Shown here: positions 15,393 through 24,575 of the stretch, one piece after another
Position numbering within the stretch: the stretch's first letter is position 1
How the letters are laid out: every line of letters starts with the position of its first letter
From: CAZNXJ01 sp964577115
GTDB lineage: Bacteria; Planctomycetota; Planctomycetia; Pirellulales; Pirellulaceae
Assembly: GCA_964577115.1 (NCBI GenBank)
Contig: CAZNXJ010000010.1
Location: 110,045 to 174,044, forward strand
Direction of reading: 5' to 3'
Length of the DNA: 64,000 nucleotides
Translations under genes and position numbers: made by a program
The notes under the pieces: model-generated
Database searches by the model: none
The model's input: only the letters and a program-made list of their open reading frames with translations
Told to the model about the DNA's origin: nothing

Positions 15393-16577
15393 TTACTTCA
15401 GCACGTCGGCAATGGCTTCGCAGAGCGGCTGCATGTTGGCTTCGGTCATGCCGGCGACGTTGATCCGGCCGCTGCTGACGATGTAGATCGAGTGCTTGCT
15501 GCGCAGCTCGTCGACCTGCATGGGCGTGAGACCGGAGAACGAAAACATGCCCCGCTGGTTAAGCAGGAAGGAGAAGTCGCGGGCGACGCCTTTTGCTTTG
15601 AGCGTCTTCACGAACAGCTCGCGCATCGAACGGATGCGTGTCCGCATTTCGCCGACTTCGTTCTCCCAAAGCGCACGCAGCTCGGGATCGCTAAGCACGA
15701 GCGACACGATCGCCGCCCCGTGCTTGGGGGGATTCGAGTAATTCGAGCGGATAACGGCCTTGAGTTGGCTGAGCGTTGCGGCGGCGGCGTCTGGTGACGG
15801 GGCAACGATGCTCAGCGCACCAACGCGCTCGGCATACAGCCCGAAGTTCTTCGAGAAGGAACTGCAAACCATCAACTCGAGGCCCGCGCGAGCACATGTT
15901 TCGATCCCCAGCGCGTCTTCGCGGAGGCCTTGCCCGAAGCCCTGGTAGGCGAAGTCGATGAGCGGCAAGAGCTGGCGCTGCTTGAGCAACTCGACAATCT
16001 GCTGCCACTGCTCGGCTGACGGATCGATGCCCGACGGATTGTGGCAGCAGGCGTGCAGGCAGACGACATCGCCCGGAGCGGCGCTGGCGAGTGCGCCGAG
16101 CATGCCCTCTAAATCGAGCTGCTGGCCCGAGCCGCCGAGGTAAGGATACGTTTCGACGGTGAGCCCCGCCGCTTTGAAGATCTGCGGGTGATTGACCCAC
16201 GTGGGTTGGCTGATCCAGACTTTGGCCGTGGGGAATTGCCGCGCAAGCAGCTCGGCGGCCACCCGCAAAGCCCCTGTTCCGCCCGGCGTTTGGACGGTCG
16301 CGATGCGCTCGGCTGGCACATTCGAGCCAAACACTAACTGGCGCACATGGCCGACGTAATCGGCCAGGCCGTCGATGCCGAGATAGCTCTTGTTCGTCTC
16401 CTGCTCGACCAGCCGCTGCTCGGCTTGCTTCACACACCTCAGGATGGGCGTGCAGCCGGCTTCATCTTGGTAGACGCCGACGCTGAGATTAATTTTCTGC
16501 GGGTTGGGGTCGCGCTTGAAGGCTTCGCTGAGCCCGAGAATGGGGTCGGGTGGTGCGGTTTGGACAAGTTCGAACAT
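15393..16577 (-). CDS. Aspartate/aromatic aminotransferase (class I alpha)
   Basis: A 394-aa PLP-dependent transaminase of the AspC/TyrB type. The PLP lysine is K243 (SSFSKNFGLYAER). Other cofactor residues are N180 (HNPSG), D208 and Y211 (DFAYQGF), with R251 nearby. The N-terminal 'DPILGLSEAFKRD' and 'KINLSVGVYQDEAG' are diagnostic of the AspC subgroup. Preferred amino acid (Asp versus Tyr/Phe) cannot be decided from sequence. ATG at 16577 starts the conserved FE-V segment. It is divergent from the inositol phosphate synthase gene (247 bp between starts) and convergent with aguA. Confidence 0.93.
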   Translation of the reverse strand: MFELVQTAPPDPILGLSEAFKRDPNPQKINLSVGVYQDEAGCTPILRCVKQAEQRLVEQETNKSYLGIDGLADYVGHVRQLVFGSNVPAERIATVQTPGGTGALRVAAELLARQFPTAKVWISQPTWVNHPQIFKAAGLTVETYPYLGGSGQQLDLEGMLGALASAAPGDVVCLHACCHNPSGIDPSAEQWQQIVELLKQRQLLPLIDFAYQGFGQGLREDALGIETCARAGLELMVCSSFSKNFGLYAERVGALSIVAPSPDAAAATLSQLKAVIRSNYSNPPKHGAAIVSLVLSDPELRALWENEVGEMRTRIRSMRELFVKTLKAKGVARDFSFLLNQRGMFSFSGLTPMQVDELRSKHSIYIVSSGRINVAGMTEANMQPLCEAIADVLK

Positions 16578-16824
16578 GGCTAGACTCGAGTTATGAATGC
16601 TCGCGTCGAACCGGCCGCCGCTTGACGCTTCCCTCGCACGCGTGCGAAAATCATCGTACCGTTGAGGCGTGCTTCAAGGTAGCCCCCACTCCCCACCCAA
16701 GCGAAGCCGGGGCGGCCGCATTGGAGAATCGGCGCCAGCCGCTCGCTCTCTCCTGCTTTGATCCTGCCTGGTTGGTGTCTTCCGCCGCGCGCGGAAGGAG
16801 CCCTTCTCGAGGTTCGTAATAGGT

Positions 16825-18024
16825 ATGCCGCGTCGTCGGATTGGAATTTGGTTGTTAGGAGCTCGTGGAGGAGTTGCTACGACGGCGGCGGTCGGTTTGC
16901 TTGCCCTGCAAAAAGGGCTGACCGGCAATCAGGGCCTGGTCACGACGCTGCCGCCGTTCGCCGATTTGCCGCTCGCCAATTGGAACGACTTCGTCTTGGG
17001 CGGACACGACATCCGGTCGAGTTCGCTGTACGACGAGGCGGTCAAGCTGAAGCAAGTCAGCCATGCGCTCGATGACGAACTGGTCCGTAGCTGCAAGAGC
17101 GAATTGGAAGAGGCGGATAAACGGATTCGACCTGGCATACTGTTCAATGTCGGTGCCGCGATCGAGCGGCTCGCGGATCCCGGCCTCGACGTGCATGCGA
17201 AGTCGCCACGCGAGGCGATTGAGCGAGCGCAGGCGGATTACGCCGAGTTCGTGCGAAACGAAAAGCTCGACGACCTCATCGTGGTGAACGTGACGTCGAC
17301 CGAGCCGCCGGTGGACGCATCGGGACTTCCCGAGCGCTGGGCGGACCTCGAACGGCTGCTCGACAAGCCGGCCGATTGCCCGCTGGCTTCCAGTTCGCTG
17401 TACGCCATCGCCGCGCTGGACGCCGGACATCCTTACATTAACTTCACGCCGTCACTCGGTTCCGGGCCGGCGGCGATCTGCGAGCTGGCCGAGCTCCGCG
17501 GCGTCCCGCATATGGGGCACGACGGCAAGACGGGCGAAACGCTGCTGAAGAGCGTACTGGCGCCGATGTTTGCTCAGCGGCACCTGGAAGTGATGAGCTG
17601 GGTCGGACACAACATCTTCGGAAACATGGACGGGCAGGTGCTGGACGATCCGGTCAACAAGCAGACCAAGGTGCGGAGCAAGGACCAGCTGCTCGGGCAG
17701 ATCCTCGGCTATGCGCCGCAAACGCTCGTCAGCATCGAATACATCCGCAGTCTCGGCGATTGGAAAACCGCCTGGGACCACATCCATTTCCGCGGTTTCC
17801 TCGGCACGCCGATGATTATGCAGTTCACCTGGCAGGGCTGCGATTCGCTGCTCGCAGCGCCGCTTGTCCTCGACCTTGTGCGCTTCACGCAGCTCTCCGC
17901 CGTGCGCGGCGAAAAAGGACTACTGACGCACCTTTGCAGTTTCTTCAAGAGCCCGCTCGGCATCACCGAACACAACTTTCACGTGCAATACCAGATGCTC
18001 GAACAGTGGGCCCGGTCGGTGTAG
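16825..18024 (+). CDS. Inositol-3-phosphate synthase (myo-inositol-1-phosphate synthase)
   Basis: A 399-aa NAD-dependent enzyme converting glucose 6-phosphate to 1D-myo-inositol 3-phosphate, the first step of inositol synthesis. The N-terminal dinucleotide loop is 'GIWLLGARGGVATTAAVG'. Other family marks are 'LGGHDIRSSSLYDEA', 'VNVTSTEPP', 'INFTPSLGSGPAA', 'GHDGKTGETLLKSVLAPMF' and 'WVGHNIFGNMDGQVL'. The product could feed inositol phospholipids or other polyols; no downstream inositol gene is adjacent. GAGG lies about 11 nt before the ATG. The neighbours are the aminotransferase (divergent) and an unrelated HEAT-like gene (convergent). Confidence 0.93.
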   Translation: MPRRRIGIWLLGARGGVATTAAVGLLALQKGLTGNQGLVTTLPPFADLPLANWNDFVLGGHDIRSSSLYDEAVKLKQVSHALDDELVRSCKSELEEADKRIRPGILFNVGAAIERLADPGLDVHAKSPREAIERAQADYAEFVRNEKLDDLIVVNVTSTEPPVDASGLPERWADLERLLDKPADCPLASSSLYAIAALDAGHPYINFTPSLGSGPAAICELAELRGVPHMGHDGKTGETLLKSVLAPMFAQRHLEVMSWVGHNIFGNMDGQVLDDPVNKQTKVRSKDQLLGQILGYAPQTLVSIEYIRSLGDWKTAWDHIHFRGFLGTPMIMQFTWQGCDSLLAAPLVLDLVRFTQLSAVRGEKGLLTHLCSFFKSPLGITEHNFHVQYQMLEQWARSV

Positions 18025-18102
18025 AAGTAACGCCACCGCGCGGGGGTGGGAGTGTCGCCGTGGCGCGGGCTTTGAACCGACGGCGGGACTATTACGCGTC
18101 GT

Positions 18103-19632
18103 TTAGTTGAACGCTTCGAGCAGCTTCTGGCCTTTGTAAATGCAGAACGCCTCGGTGGGGCCGATTGGGCGGCGGTGGGTCTGGTGCGGGAACCAGCGCT
18201 GCGTTTCCTCGTCGGCCATCACAATGCCTTCCTGCTCGTCGAGCCGCGCTTTGGCGATGAGCACCTTCTGGCCGAAGAACGAGCCGAGCTTCTGAGGTTC
18301 AATCTGCGCGAAGCCTTCGTCACGCAGGTTGTCCTCGAGCCGTTCCACTTCGCGGCGGTCGGCGTCTTCAAAGGCCTCGACATCGCGATCGTAAATGTCC
18401 TCGTGCTCGGTTTGCCAGCCGGCATACGCCGCGTAAATTTCGTCGGGTGCGAGGTGTTCGAGATTCGCGGCGAAGCTGTGGACCAGCGGGCCGCTCATAC
18501 CGACGTTGCTGTAGCTGCCGCCGGCCAGCTCGTAGGTATAGCGGAAGAGGAAGCAATCGACGGCGTCCGTGTACCCGGGCCAGTACATTTCGCGATGATC
18601 AACGAGCTCGCAGCGTGTTGGAGGAATGCCGAGCTGCGTGGGTTCGGCGAGCCACACGACCAGCGCGGCTTCAGCCCGCGCGACGGGTGTGCAGTATTCC
18701 GGTGGCACCTTGTCGAGAATGCCCAGTTCGTCGGCGTACGCGAGTACGCGCAACCGAGCGACCGGTTCGGCCGCCAGGGCGATCAGCGTATCGACGCCGA
18801 CTTGCTCGTCCATCTTCGCCAGCGCGTAGGCGGCCTCCGTCTGAATCCGGCGGTGGCGCAGATCAATGGCCTGGTGCAGCTTGGCGGTCAGCGAGCGATC
18901 GCCGATCAGCGCGAGCGCATCGCAGAGCGAGACGGCGAGCGATACACCATCGGCGACGCGCTGGCTTAGTTGCTGAGCGGACGAATTGCTATCGGGCGGG
19001 TTTTCCTCGAGCCGCTGAAGTTGGTGCGTGAGGTTGCCGAGCAGGTTGGACAGTTGGTGGCGCACGTCGTAGGCGGGGTGCGTCGTAACGGCACCTTTGC
19101 GCGTCAAATAGTTCGCCATGTCGAGAATGGCGGCCCCGCTGCTCAGATGTCCGAGCCCGTGCAGGACGCGCGGAAAGAGCTTGACCATGTCGCCGAGCCG
19201 ACTTTCCTGGACGAGCGGGCTGAAGACGACGGCGACTTGCGGTCCATCGGAAGGCGGGGATTCGACGAGCAGCTCGGCGAGCATGGCGAGCGCCTCGTCG
19301 CCGCCGCTGATGGCAAAGATTTGCAGGATGCGGTAACGGACCGGACTGCTGGCGCCTAAGTGCCGGTAGAGTTCGCCGAGCAGCAGCACGCGCTGTCCTG
19401 TGATCGGCCCGGAGCCGGCGACGGTTTCGTCGCGGGTGCGCAGCGCGAGGGCGACGAACAGCTTGTCGAGCGCGCGATGGCGCGCCTCGTCGTCGGGCGG
19501 TGGGAGGTGGAGCAGCGCCGCGACGAGTTGATCGAGTTGATCGGGCGCGGCTTCACGGATCCATTCGATGTCGGAGCCATCCGCACGCCCGGCCTCGAAG
19601 TGCGCGAGCCAATGTTCAAGAGAGGTCGTCAT
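18103..19632 (-). CDS. HEAT-repeat-like protein, function unknown
   Basis: A 509-aa soluble protein without signal peptide or recognised catalytic motif. The middle (about 80-320) is made of alpha-helical pairs resembling HEAT/armadillo repeats, for example 'RYRILQIFAISGGDEALAMLAELL' and 'RRIQTEAAYALAKMDEQVGVDTLIALA'. The C-terminal 150 residues are acidic and rich in aromatic residues (EMYWPGYTD, EDIYDRDVEAFEDADRREVE). A scaffold or partner-binding role is plausible but not shown. ATG at 19632 is chosen; the in-frame extension upstream is arginine-rich and unlikely. It is divergent from the histone-like gene. Confidence 0.7.
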   Translation of the reverse strand: MTTSLEHWLAHFEAGRADGSDIEWIREAAPDQLDQLVAALLHLPPPDDEARHRALDKLFVALALRTRDETVAGSGPITGQRVLLLGELYRHLGASSPVRYRILQIFAISGGDEALAMLAELLVESPPSDGPQVAVVFSPLVQESRLGDMVKLFPRVLHGLGHLSSGAAILDMANYLTRKGAVTTHPAYDVRHQLSNLLGNLTHQLQRLEENPPDSNSSAQQLSQRVADGVSLAVSLCDALALIGDRSLTAKLHQAIDLRHRRIQTEAAYALAKMDEQVGVDTLIALAAEPVARLRVLAYADELGILDKVPPEYCTPVARAEAALVVWLAEPTQLGIPPTRCELVDHREMYWPGYTDAVDCFLFRYTYELAGGSYSNVGMSGPLVHSFAANLEHLAPDEIYAAYAGWQTEHEDIYDRDVEAFEDADRREVERLEDNLRDEGFAQIEPQKLGSFFGQKVLIAKARLDEQEGIVMADEETQRWFPHQTHRRPIGPTEAFCIYKGQKLLEAFN

Positions 19633-19918
19633 ACGGGCACGCGGGCGAGTCTTGAGTAAGTAGCGGGATGGTAGCGAATAGAGCAATTAGTTGAGTTTTG
19701 CGTTTTAGTTCAAGTTTCTCAATTCACCTTGACGAAAGATACGCAGACTTGGTTCAATGCGCGGGGCTAGGCGAAGACGGCCAAAAAATCAAGTAGTGCA
19801 AGTCGCACGACTTAGGGCCGGATCGCTTCGAACCGTGTTATGCGGTGTCTCTTGTTGGACGTCCGAGAGATCCTCGCCTAAAGAATGAACTGACGTCTGT
19901 ACTCTCAGGAGCCATAGG

Positions 19919-20158
19919 ATGGCAGCTACGAAGAAGGCCGCGACGAAGAAGACCGGTACTCGGACCGCGAAGACCAGCAAGGCCGCCAGCAAGGCCGCCA
20001 AGCCTTCGCCGAAGGCGAAGCCGGCCAAGGCGGCGAAAGCGGCCAAGCCGGCGAAGAAGACGGCGGCTCAGAAGCCCGCGCGCTCGCCCAAGGCCAAGCC
20101 TGCGGCGAAGAAGACCGGCACGAAGCGTACGTCTTCCCGTACCAGCGCGGCCAGCTAA
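19919..20158 (+). CDS. Histone H1-like Lys/Ala/Pro-rich DNA-binding protein
   Basis: A 79-aa protein composed almost only of Ala, Lys, Pro, Thr, Ser and Arg, with repeats such as AATKK, KAAK, AKPAK and SPKAKPA. This is the composition of eukaryotic histone H1 tails and of bacterial H1-like nucleoid proteins (Hc1, AlgP type). It has no acidic residue and no predicted fold. It probably binds DNA non-specifically and compacts it. CAGGAG sits about 8 nt before the ATG. The upstream 286 bp contain a possible promoter (TTGACG at 19729, TTCAAT at 19753) in an AT-rich patch. A stable hairpin follows. Confidence 0.8.
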   Translation: MAATKKAATKKTGTRTAKTSKAASKAAKPSPKAKPAKAAKAAKPAKKTAAQKPARSPKAKPAAKKTGTKRTSSRTSAAS

Positions 20159-20509
20159 GTGGCGCGTTCGAGCCGCCGCTGCGCGGCACCTGGACTCCGA
20201 CGAGAAAGGCCGGGCGTACCCTCTGCGAGAGAATGCGCCCGGCCTAGACTGTTCCTAGGGGCCCTTCGGCCTGGGTGAAGCGACGCACACGAGGCCGCTC
20301 GTGTCGCGCAGGCAGCGCCGCCCGGCACGGATTCCGAGTACGCGGCTGCCCGTCCGTGGGGTATAATCCTACATTCCAAATTTGTTGATTGCTGCCCTGC
20401 GAAGTACGAGACACATTCCATTACGACGCACCTCTCCGCTCTCCCGCCAACCGAGTCTTCCTGCCCTCCTTCATCTCGACCGCGAATACTCTCATCCTGT
20501 CCTCCATCC
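20159..20509. other. Intergenic: hairpin and -10-like box, no gene
   Basis: The 351 bp between the histone-like gene and the DEAD-box gene hold no convincing reading frame. There is a 10-bp perfect stem at 20207-20245 and a TATAAT at 20362-20367 with no good -35 match, possibly the start of the helicase transcript. Confidence 0.5.
20207..20245 (+). terminator. Hairpin after histone-like gene
   Basis: Stem AGGCCGGGCG (20207-20216) pairs perfectly with CGCCCGGCCT (20236-20245). The 19-nt loop itself contains CTCT/AGAG. There is no T tract, so it may be a Rho-independent-like or mRNA-stabilising structure. Confidence 0.5.
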
Positions 20510-21784
20510 ATGGATCGTCCTACAGCGGATTTACCTTCCAAACCAACTAAAACTCGACGCTTTCCCCGACTTCGGCTCTCAAAGCTGATGCTCCAGGCTC
20601 TGGCACGGGCCGGCTACGAACGGCCGACGCCGATTCAGGCCGGTTTGATTCCGCACGCTCTAGCGGGGGTAGACGTCGTTGGCCAGGCACGCACGGGAAC
20701 GGGAAAAACGGCTGCGTTTGTGGTGCCGATCATTGAGCGCCTCGAAGCGAGTACCGGCCGGCCGCAGGCGATCATTCTCGTGCCGACGCGCGAACTGGCG
20801 GTGCAGGTCTGCGGCGAGATTGAAAAACTGTCCTATGGCCGCAAGGTGCGTAGCATCGCGCTTTATGGCGGAAAACCGATTCGCGCTCAGATGGAAGCCT
20901 TGCGGCGCGGCGTGGACATAATCGTGGGGACGCCGGGCCGCGTGCTCGACCACCTCGGCCGCCGCACTCTCGACCTGACTCAGCTGCACTGCGTGGTGCT
21001 CGACGAAGCCGACCGGATGCTCGACATCGGCTTTCGCCCCGACATCGAACGCATTTTGCGGATGTGCCCGCGTGACCGGCAGACGCTGCTCTTGAGCGCC
21101 ACCGTCCCGCCGCCCATTCAGCGGCTCGCTCAGCGCTACATGAACAATCCCATCTCGCTGAATCTGTCCGAAAAAGGATTGGCGGTCGATACGATCGAAC
21201 AGCGGTATTTCACGGTGGACGAGCGGCAGAAGTTCGATCTGCTCGTACAGTTGCTCAAGCGAGAAAATCCCAAGCAGGCGATTGTTTTTTGCCGCACCAA
21301 ACGCGGTACGGACCGAGTGTACCGCAAGCTGCAAAAGCAGCTCGCGTCGGTGGACTGTATCCATGGAGACATGGATCAGCGCGAACGCGATCGCGCGATG
21401 CGGCGCTTCCGCAGCGGCAGCGTCGTTTGTCTCGTGGCCACGGATATCGTGGGGCGCGGCATCGACGTGAGCGGTGTCTCGCACATCATCAACTTTGATA
21501 TTCCCCAGTTCTCGGACGACTACGTTCACCGCGTGGGCCGTACTGGCCGCATGGGACGTGAAGGCATCGCCTTTACGTTTGTAACGCCGGAGGAAGGCCA
21601 CGAGCTGACTCGGATCGAGCAGCGCATCAATCGTCAGCTGATTCGCGACGAGATTCCTGGCTTTGAAGCGTGCATGCCGATCTCGGCGGCGGCGATCGAC
21701 GACAAGCTTCCCGGTCCTCAGCCGCCTCCGCCCCCCGTCAGCGCAATGCGTCGACCGCCGAAACGCTATCGCCGCGGTCTGTAG
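20510..21784 (+). CDS. DEAD-box ATP-dependent RNA helicase
   Basis: A 424-aa RNA helicase. The motifs are Q (PTPIQ, 39-43), I ARTGTGKT (60-67), Ia PTRELA, Ib TPGR, II DEAD (166-169), III SAT (197-199), V 'ATDIVGRGID' and VI HRVGRTGR (341-348). The tail after about 395 is short, proline-rich and basic (RRPPKRYRRGL), probably for RNA contact. The length and short tail resemble RhlE/cold-shock type helicases, but the subfamily is not certain. No good ribosome-binding site precedes the ATG at 20510, although it is the only start that keeps the full Q-motif region. It is convergent with the solute-binding gene, with only 36 bp between stops. Confidence 0.93.
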   Translation: MDRPTADLPSKPTKTRRFPRLRLSKLMLQALARAGYERPTPIQAGLIPHALAGVDVVGQARTGTGKTAAFVVPIIERLEASTGRPQAIILVPTRELAVQVCGEIEKLSYGRKVRSIALYGGKPIRAQMEALRRGVDIIVGTPGRVLDHLGRRTLDLTQLHCVVLDEADRMLDIGFRPDIERILRMCPRDRQTLLLSATVPPPIQRLAQRYMNNPISLNLSEKGLAVDTIEQRYFTVDERQKFDLLVQLLKRENPKQAIVFCRTKRGTDRVYRKLQKQLASVDCIHGDMDQRERDRAMRRFRSGSVVCLVATDIVGRGIDVSGVSHIINFDIPQFSDDYVHRVGRTGRMGREGIAFTFVTPEEGHELTRIEQRINRQLIRDEIPGFEACMPISAAAIDDKLPGPQPPPPPVSAMRRPPKRYRRGL

Positions 21785-21820
21785 GGAGCGGGTGATCGAG
21801 CCTCCGCTGCGCTGGCGGCT

Positions 21821-22852
21821 TCAGGGTGCGCCGCGTTCGAATAGTTCGTAGAGATACTCGGCGGCAGCGTCCCAGATTTCCGCTGCCGCTTCGAAATCGA
21901 CGTCCATCCAGCGGATGGCGTTCACATCGGTAATCCGGTCGCTCGTGGCAAGCCCCGGGCGAACGGGGAATTGAGCGCTTGCACCTTGTTCGAGCCGCCG
22001 TTCGACGTCTTCGGTGAGCAGGTAGTCGACCAGCGCGCGCGCCTGCTTGGGATGCGGGCTGTTACGCAGGATGGCGATGGTGTTGGGGATGAACAGTGTC
22101 CCGATCTGATCTGGCCCTTGGTCGGGAAAGATGATCTCGACTGGCCGACCGGCCTCGCGCTCGATGATCGCGTCATCCGTATCGGTGATGCCAAAGACGA
22201 GCTCGCCGCGTCCGACGGCGACGGCCACCTGCTTGTTGCCGGAGAGCACAATGGCGTTCGTGGCGACTCGTTCGAAGAACTCGCGAGCTTCCGACGCTCC
22301 CCAATGGTTGAATAACACGGCGGCATGCGTCGCCGTTGTCCCAAACAGTGGGCGTGCGATGCCCGCGTTTCCTTTCCACTGCGGATCCGCGAGCGCATGG
22401 ATGGAGTCGGGTGGCGCTCGATCGCCGAGCCGTTCGGTGTTTACGATCAGCACGCGCGCTCGAGCGGCAAAGCCGGTCCAGGACCCGTCCGGCGCCCGGT
22501 AGTTTTCGGGGATGCCTGCGGCGGCGGGCGAGACATACGCTTCCAGGAGTCCTTCGCGCTGGAGTCGCAGGGTGTGCAGGATCTCGTTGTTCCAAAACAC
22601 ATCGCACCGCACCCGGCTGCGCTCCTGGAGGAGGCGGTTATAGAGGCCGACGGTTTTCGTCGATTCGACATCAAAAACCGGCTGCACGTCGATACCCGAT
22701 GAGTGCTCAAAGTCGTCCAGGATTGGCGCGGAGAATTCCTGGTCAAGCGCCGCATACACGACGACTTCATCGTCCGATTCTGCTCGGCAACCCATCATTG
22801 CCAGCGCGATTGCAAGGACGAGCGAAAGCGTTGTGCCGAAAGGTTGTGTCAT
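21821..22852 (-). CDS. Iron-type ABC transporter substrate-binding lipoprotein, orphan
   Basis: A 343-aa extracellular solute-binding protein of the Fbp/FutA type (SBP_bac group). The start at 22852 gives a lipoprotein signal with lipobox LAMMG-C22. The mature part begins 'EVVVYAALDQEFSAPILDDFEHSSGI', typical of ferric-iron binders, with 'VFWNNEILHTLRL', 'FNHWGASEAREFFERV' and 'IPNTIAILRNSPHPKQARALVDYLL'. It would capture a metal (Fe3+) or similar ligand for an ABC importer. No permease or ATPase gene is adjacent, so it either serves a transporter elsewhere or has another role. A TTG at 22894 is less likely as start. Confidence 0.85.
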   Translation of the reverse strand: MTQPFGTTLSLVLAIALAMMGCRAESDDEVVVYAALDQEFSAPILDDFEHSSGIDVQPVFDVESTKTVGLYNRLLQERSRVRCDVFWNNEILHTLRLQREGLLEAYVSPAAAGIPENYRAPDGSWTGFAARARVLIVNTERLGDRAPPDSIHALADPQWKGNAGIARPLFGTTATHAAVLFNHWGASEAREFFERVATNAIVLSGNKQVAVAVGRGELVFGITDTDDAIIEREAGRPVEIIFPDQGPDQIGTLFIPNTIAILRNSPHPKQARALVDYLLTEDVERRLEQGASAQFPVRPGLATSDRITDVNAIRWMDVDFEAAAEIWDAAAEYLYELFERGAP

Positions 22853-23118
22853 CGCCACGCCATCGTGAAGGCGGAAGGAAGTACTAAGAAGCAAGGATCA
22901 CCGCCAGCCTAGCATAACGCACTCGCCTTGCGCCTGCATCGCGAACGCCATGGGCGCAGCGCAGCGGCTTGCAGCGGCCACCACGCTAACGATTGGAAGT
23001 TTGCTCGGCTGCTAGGTATATTGCTGCCGGGATGCCGTGCTTCGCACGAAGGTCTTGTCCTTTCTCTTTTCATCCCAGCCCGTCTCAATTCAAGAGTTTC
23101 CGTGTTATCGAGAAGTGT

Positions 23119-23880
23119 ATGGTGCGCGCGATGCAGCTCTTCATCTCCGCTCGTCGCGGGTGGCTTGCGATTCATGGAGCGCTGGTTCTTACCCTGGCCG
23201 GCTGTGCCGAACCGGTAGCTCCCCCTCCGGCAACAACGGCTTCGGCCACGGTGCCGAGCAACGAGTTGGCAAGCGATTCGTTGGCTCCTTCAGCAGCCGG
23301 TTCAGCAACCGATTCAACCGTGCCGCCGGGTACGGAACCTGCGCCCTCGAGATCAGCAGGTTTGCCGTCGCTTGTGTCCGTCGGCGAGGCGGACGCAGAG
23401 GCGGTGTGCAGGCAAATCGAGGCAGCGGTGAGGGCACGGATCATTACTGATTTCGACAGCCACTTCGATTGGGATGCACTTCTCGACCGAATTGCCCAGG
23501 GCGTGGAATTTCCCGAAGTTGAAAAGGCAACATTTCGCAGCGATTACGTGCATTCTCGGCGGTATTGCTCAGACATCCTCGCATCGGTCGGCCCGGATGG
23601 ATCGTTCCGGCTTGTTCGTGTGCATCAGAAAGACGGTGCCACGCGTGGATTGTTCCGTTTGTTGGGTAACAGAGGCTTCGTCAACTATCACGACCTCGTG
23701 TTGGAACGGCGGCCATCCGGTTCGGTCCGAGTCGTGGATGTGTATGTATTTGCGAGCGGCGAGTTGCTTTCGGAAACATTGCGCTCGGCATACGTTATCG
23801 ATAATTCCAAGGCGCATCGAAGCGTCCCTGCCAATTGGTTGGGCAGTGAGGGGATGTATCGACGGGCGCTCCGATCGTGA
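23119..23880 (+). CDS. Lipoprotein of unknown function (N-terminal part of a possible split gene)
   Basis: A 253-aa exported lipoprotein: signal about 1-28 with lipobox TLAG-C29, then a Pro/Ala/Ser/Thr-rich linker to about 95, then a globular domain beginning near 'EAVCRQIEAAVRARIITDFDSHFDWDAL'. That domain has 'FRLLGNRGFVNYHDLVLERR' and 'VDVYVFASGELLSETLR', a pattern I associate with planctomycete proteins that continue into TPR repeats. Here the frame stops at 23880, while the TPR part follows in another frame, beginning at the overlapping GTG (23877). This is either a frameshifted single gene or two coupled genes. A second ATG at 23131 is an alternative start. Confidence 0.65.
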   Translation: MVRAMQLFISARRGWLAIHGALVLTLAGCAEPVAPPPATTASATVPSNELASDSLAPSAAGSATDSTVPPGTEPAPSRSAGLPSLVSVGEADAEAVCRQIEAAVRARIITDFDSHFDWDALLDRIAQGVEFPEVEKATFRSDYVHSRRYCSDILASVGPDGSFRLVRVHQKDGATRGLFRLLGNRGFVNYHDLVLERRPSGSVRVVDVYVFASGELLSETLRSAYVIDNSKAHRSVPANWLGSEGMYRRALRS

Positions 23881-24284
23881 AAGCAATGTATTCCGCGATG
23901 AGAGCGAATAACTATCACAGGGTTGTCGCCGAGTATCAAAAGCTGCCGGAGTCCCTCAAGCGGATGCGGTCAATTATGGTCATGCGCTGCGCGGCTGCTC
24001 GAAAAATTGGCCATGATGAATTCGCGAAGGCGATTGAGGACGTTCGTCGCTACGATCCGGAGTCCCACTTCCTGGATGTGATGCTAGTGGATTACTACTT
24101 CGAACAAAAACAGTATCATCTCATGCGTGAAACCGTGGATCGCCTGGACGCAGTGGTACAGGACCCCTTCATGGATATCGTTCGAGGAACGATCTGTAGT
24201 GAGCAAGGGAACACGGAAGAGGCCGAGCGCCTGATAAACAAGGCGATCGCGGCCGATCCGGCGTTGGCCGAATTCTACCAATGA
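23877..24284 (+). CDS. TPR-like protein overlapping the upstream lipoprotein gene (GTGA)
   Basis: A 135-aa helical protein. 'NNYHRVVAEYQKLPESLK', 'AKAIEDVRRYDPESHFLD', 'KQYHLMRETVDRLDAVV' and 'NTEEAERLINKAIAADPALAEFY' are paired helices of tetratricopeptide type, ending in a typical TPR. The GTG start overlaps the TGA of the preceding gene by 4 nt (GTGA), so translation would be coupled if the two are separate genes. It has no signal peptide of its own, which is odd if its partner is an exported lipoprotein. This supports the idea that both belong to one broken gene. Confidence 0.6.
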   Translation: MKAMYSAMRANNYHRVVAEYQKLPESLKRMRSIMVMRCAAARKIGHDEFAKAIEDVRRYDPESHFLDVMLVDYYFEQKQYHLMRETVDRLDAVVQDPFMDIVRGTICSEQGNTEEAERLINKAIAADPALAEFYQ

Positions 24285-24575
24285 TGGAGCGACGCTCGTT
24301 GCTCGTGGGCGTCGAAACCAATGCTGCACCGCGCAGAAGTGTGGCGGGTAGATCCGCTGCCCCGACCGAGTCGATCGGGCCGGGGAGTGCCGCACCGGCT
24401 GGCAAGGAGTCTCCGGTTCGTTGGCGGATTGATTATAGGATTCGCGTCTCTAAATTCCGGCTCCCTCGCCCTTGCCGCGATTCCGCTTGGCAAGATTCGG
24501 GGCGGCCATCCATAATCGCGTAGAGACGCTTGTTGCGAGCGGGACGACTTGCCTGCCGAAGGATTCGACTTCACT

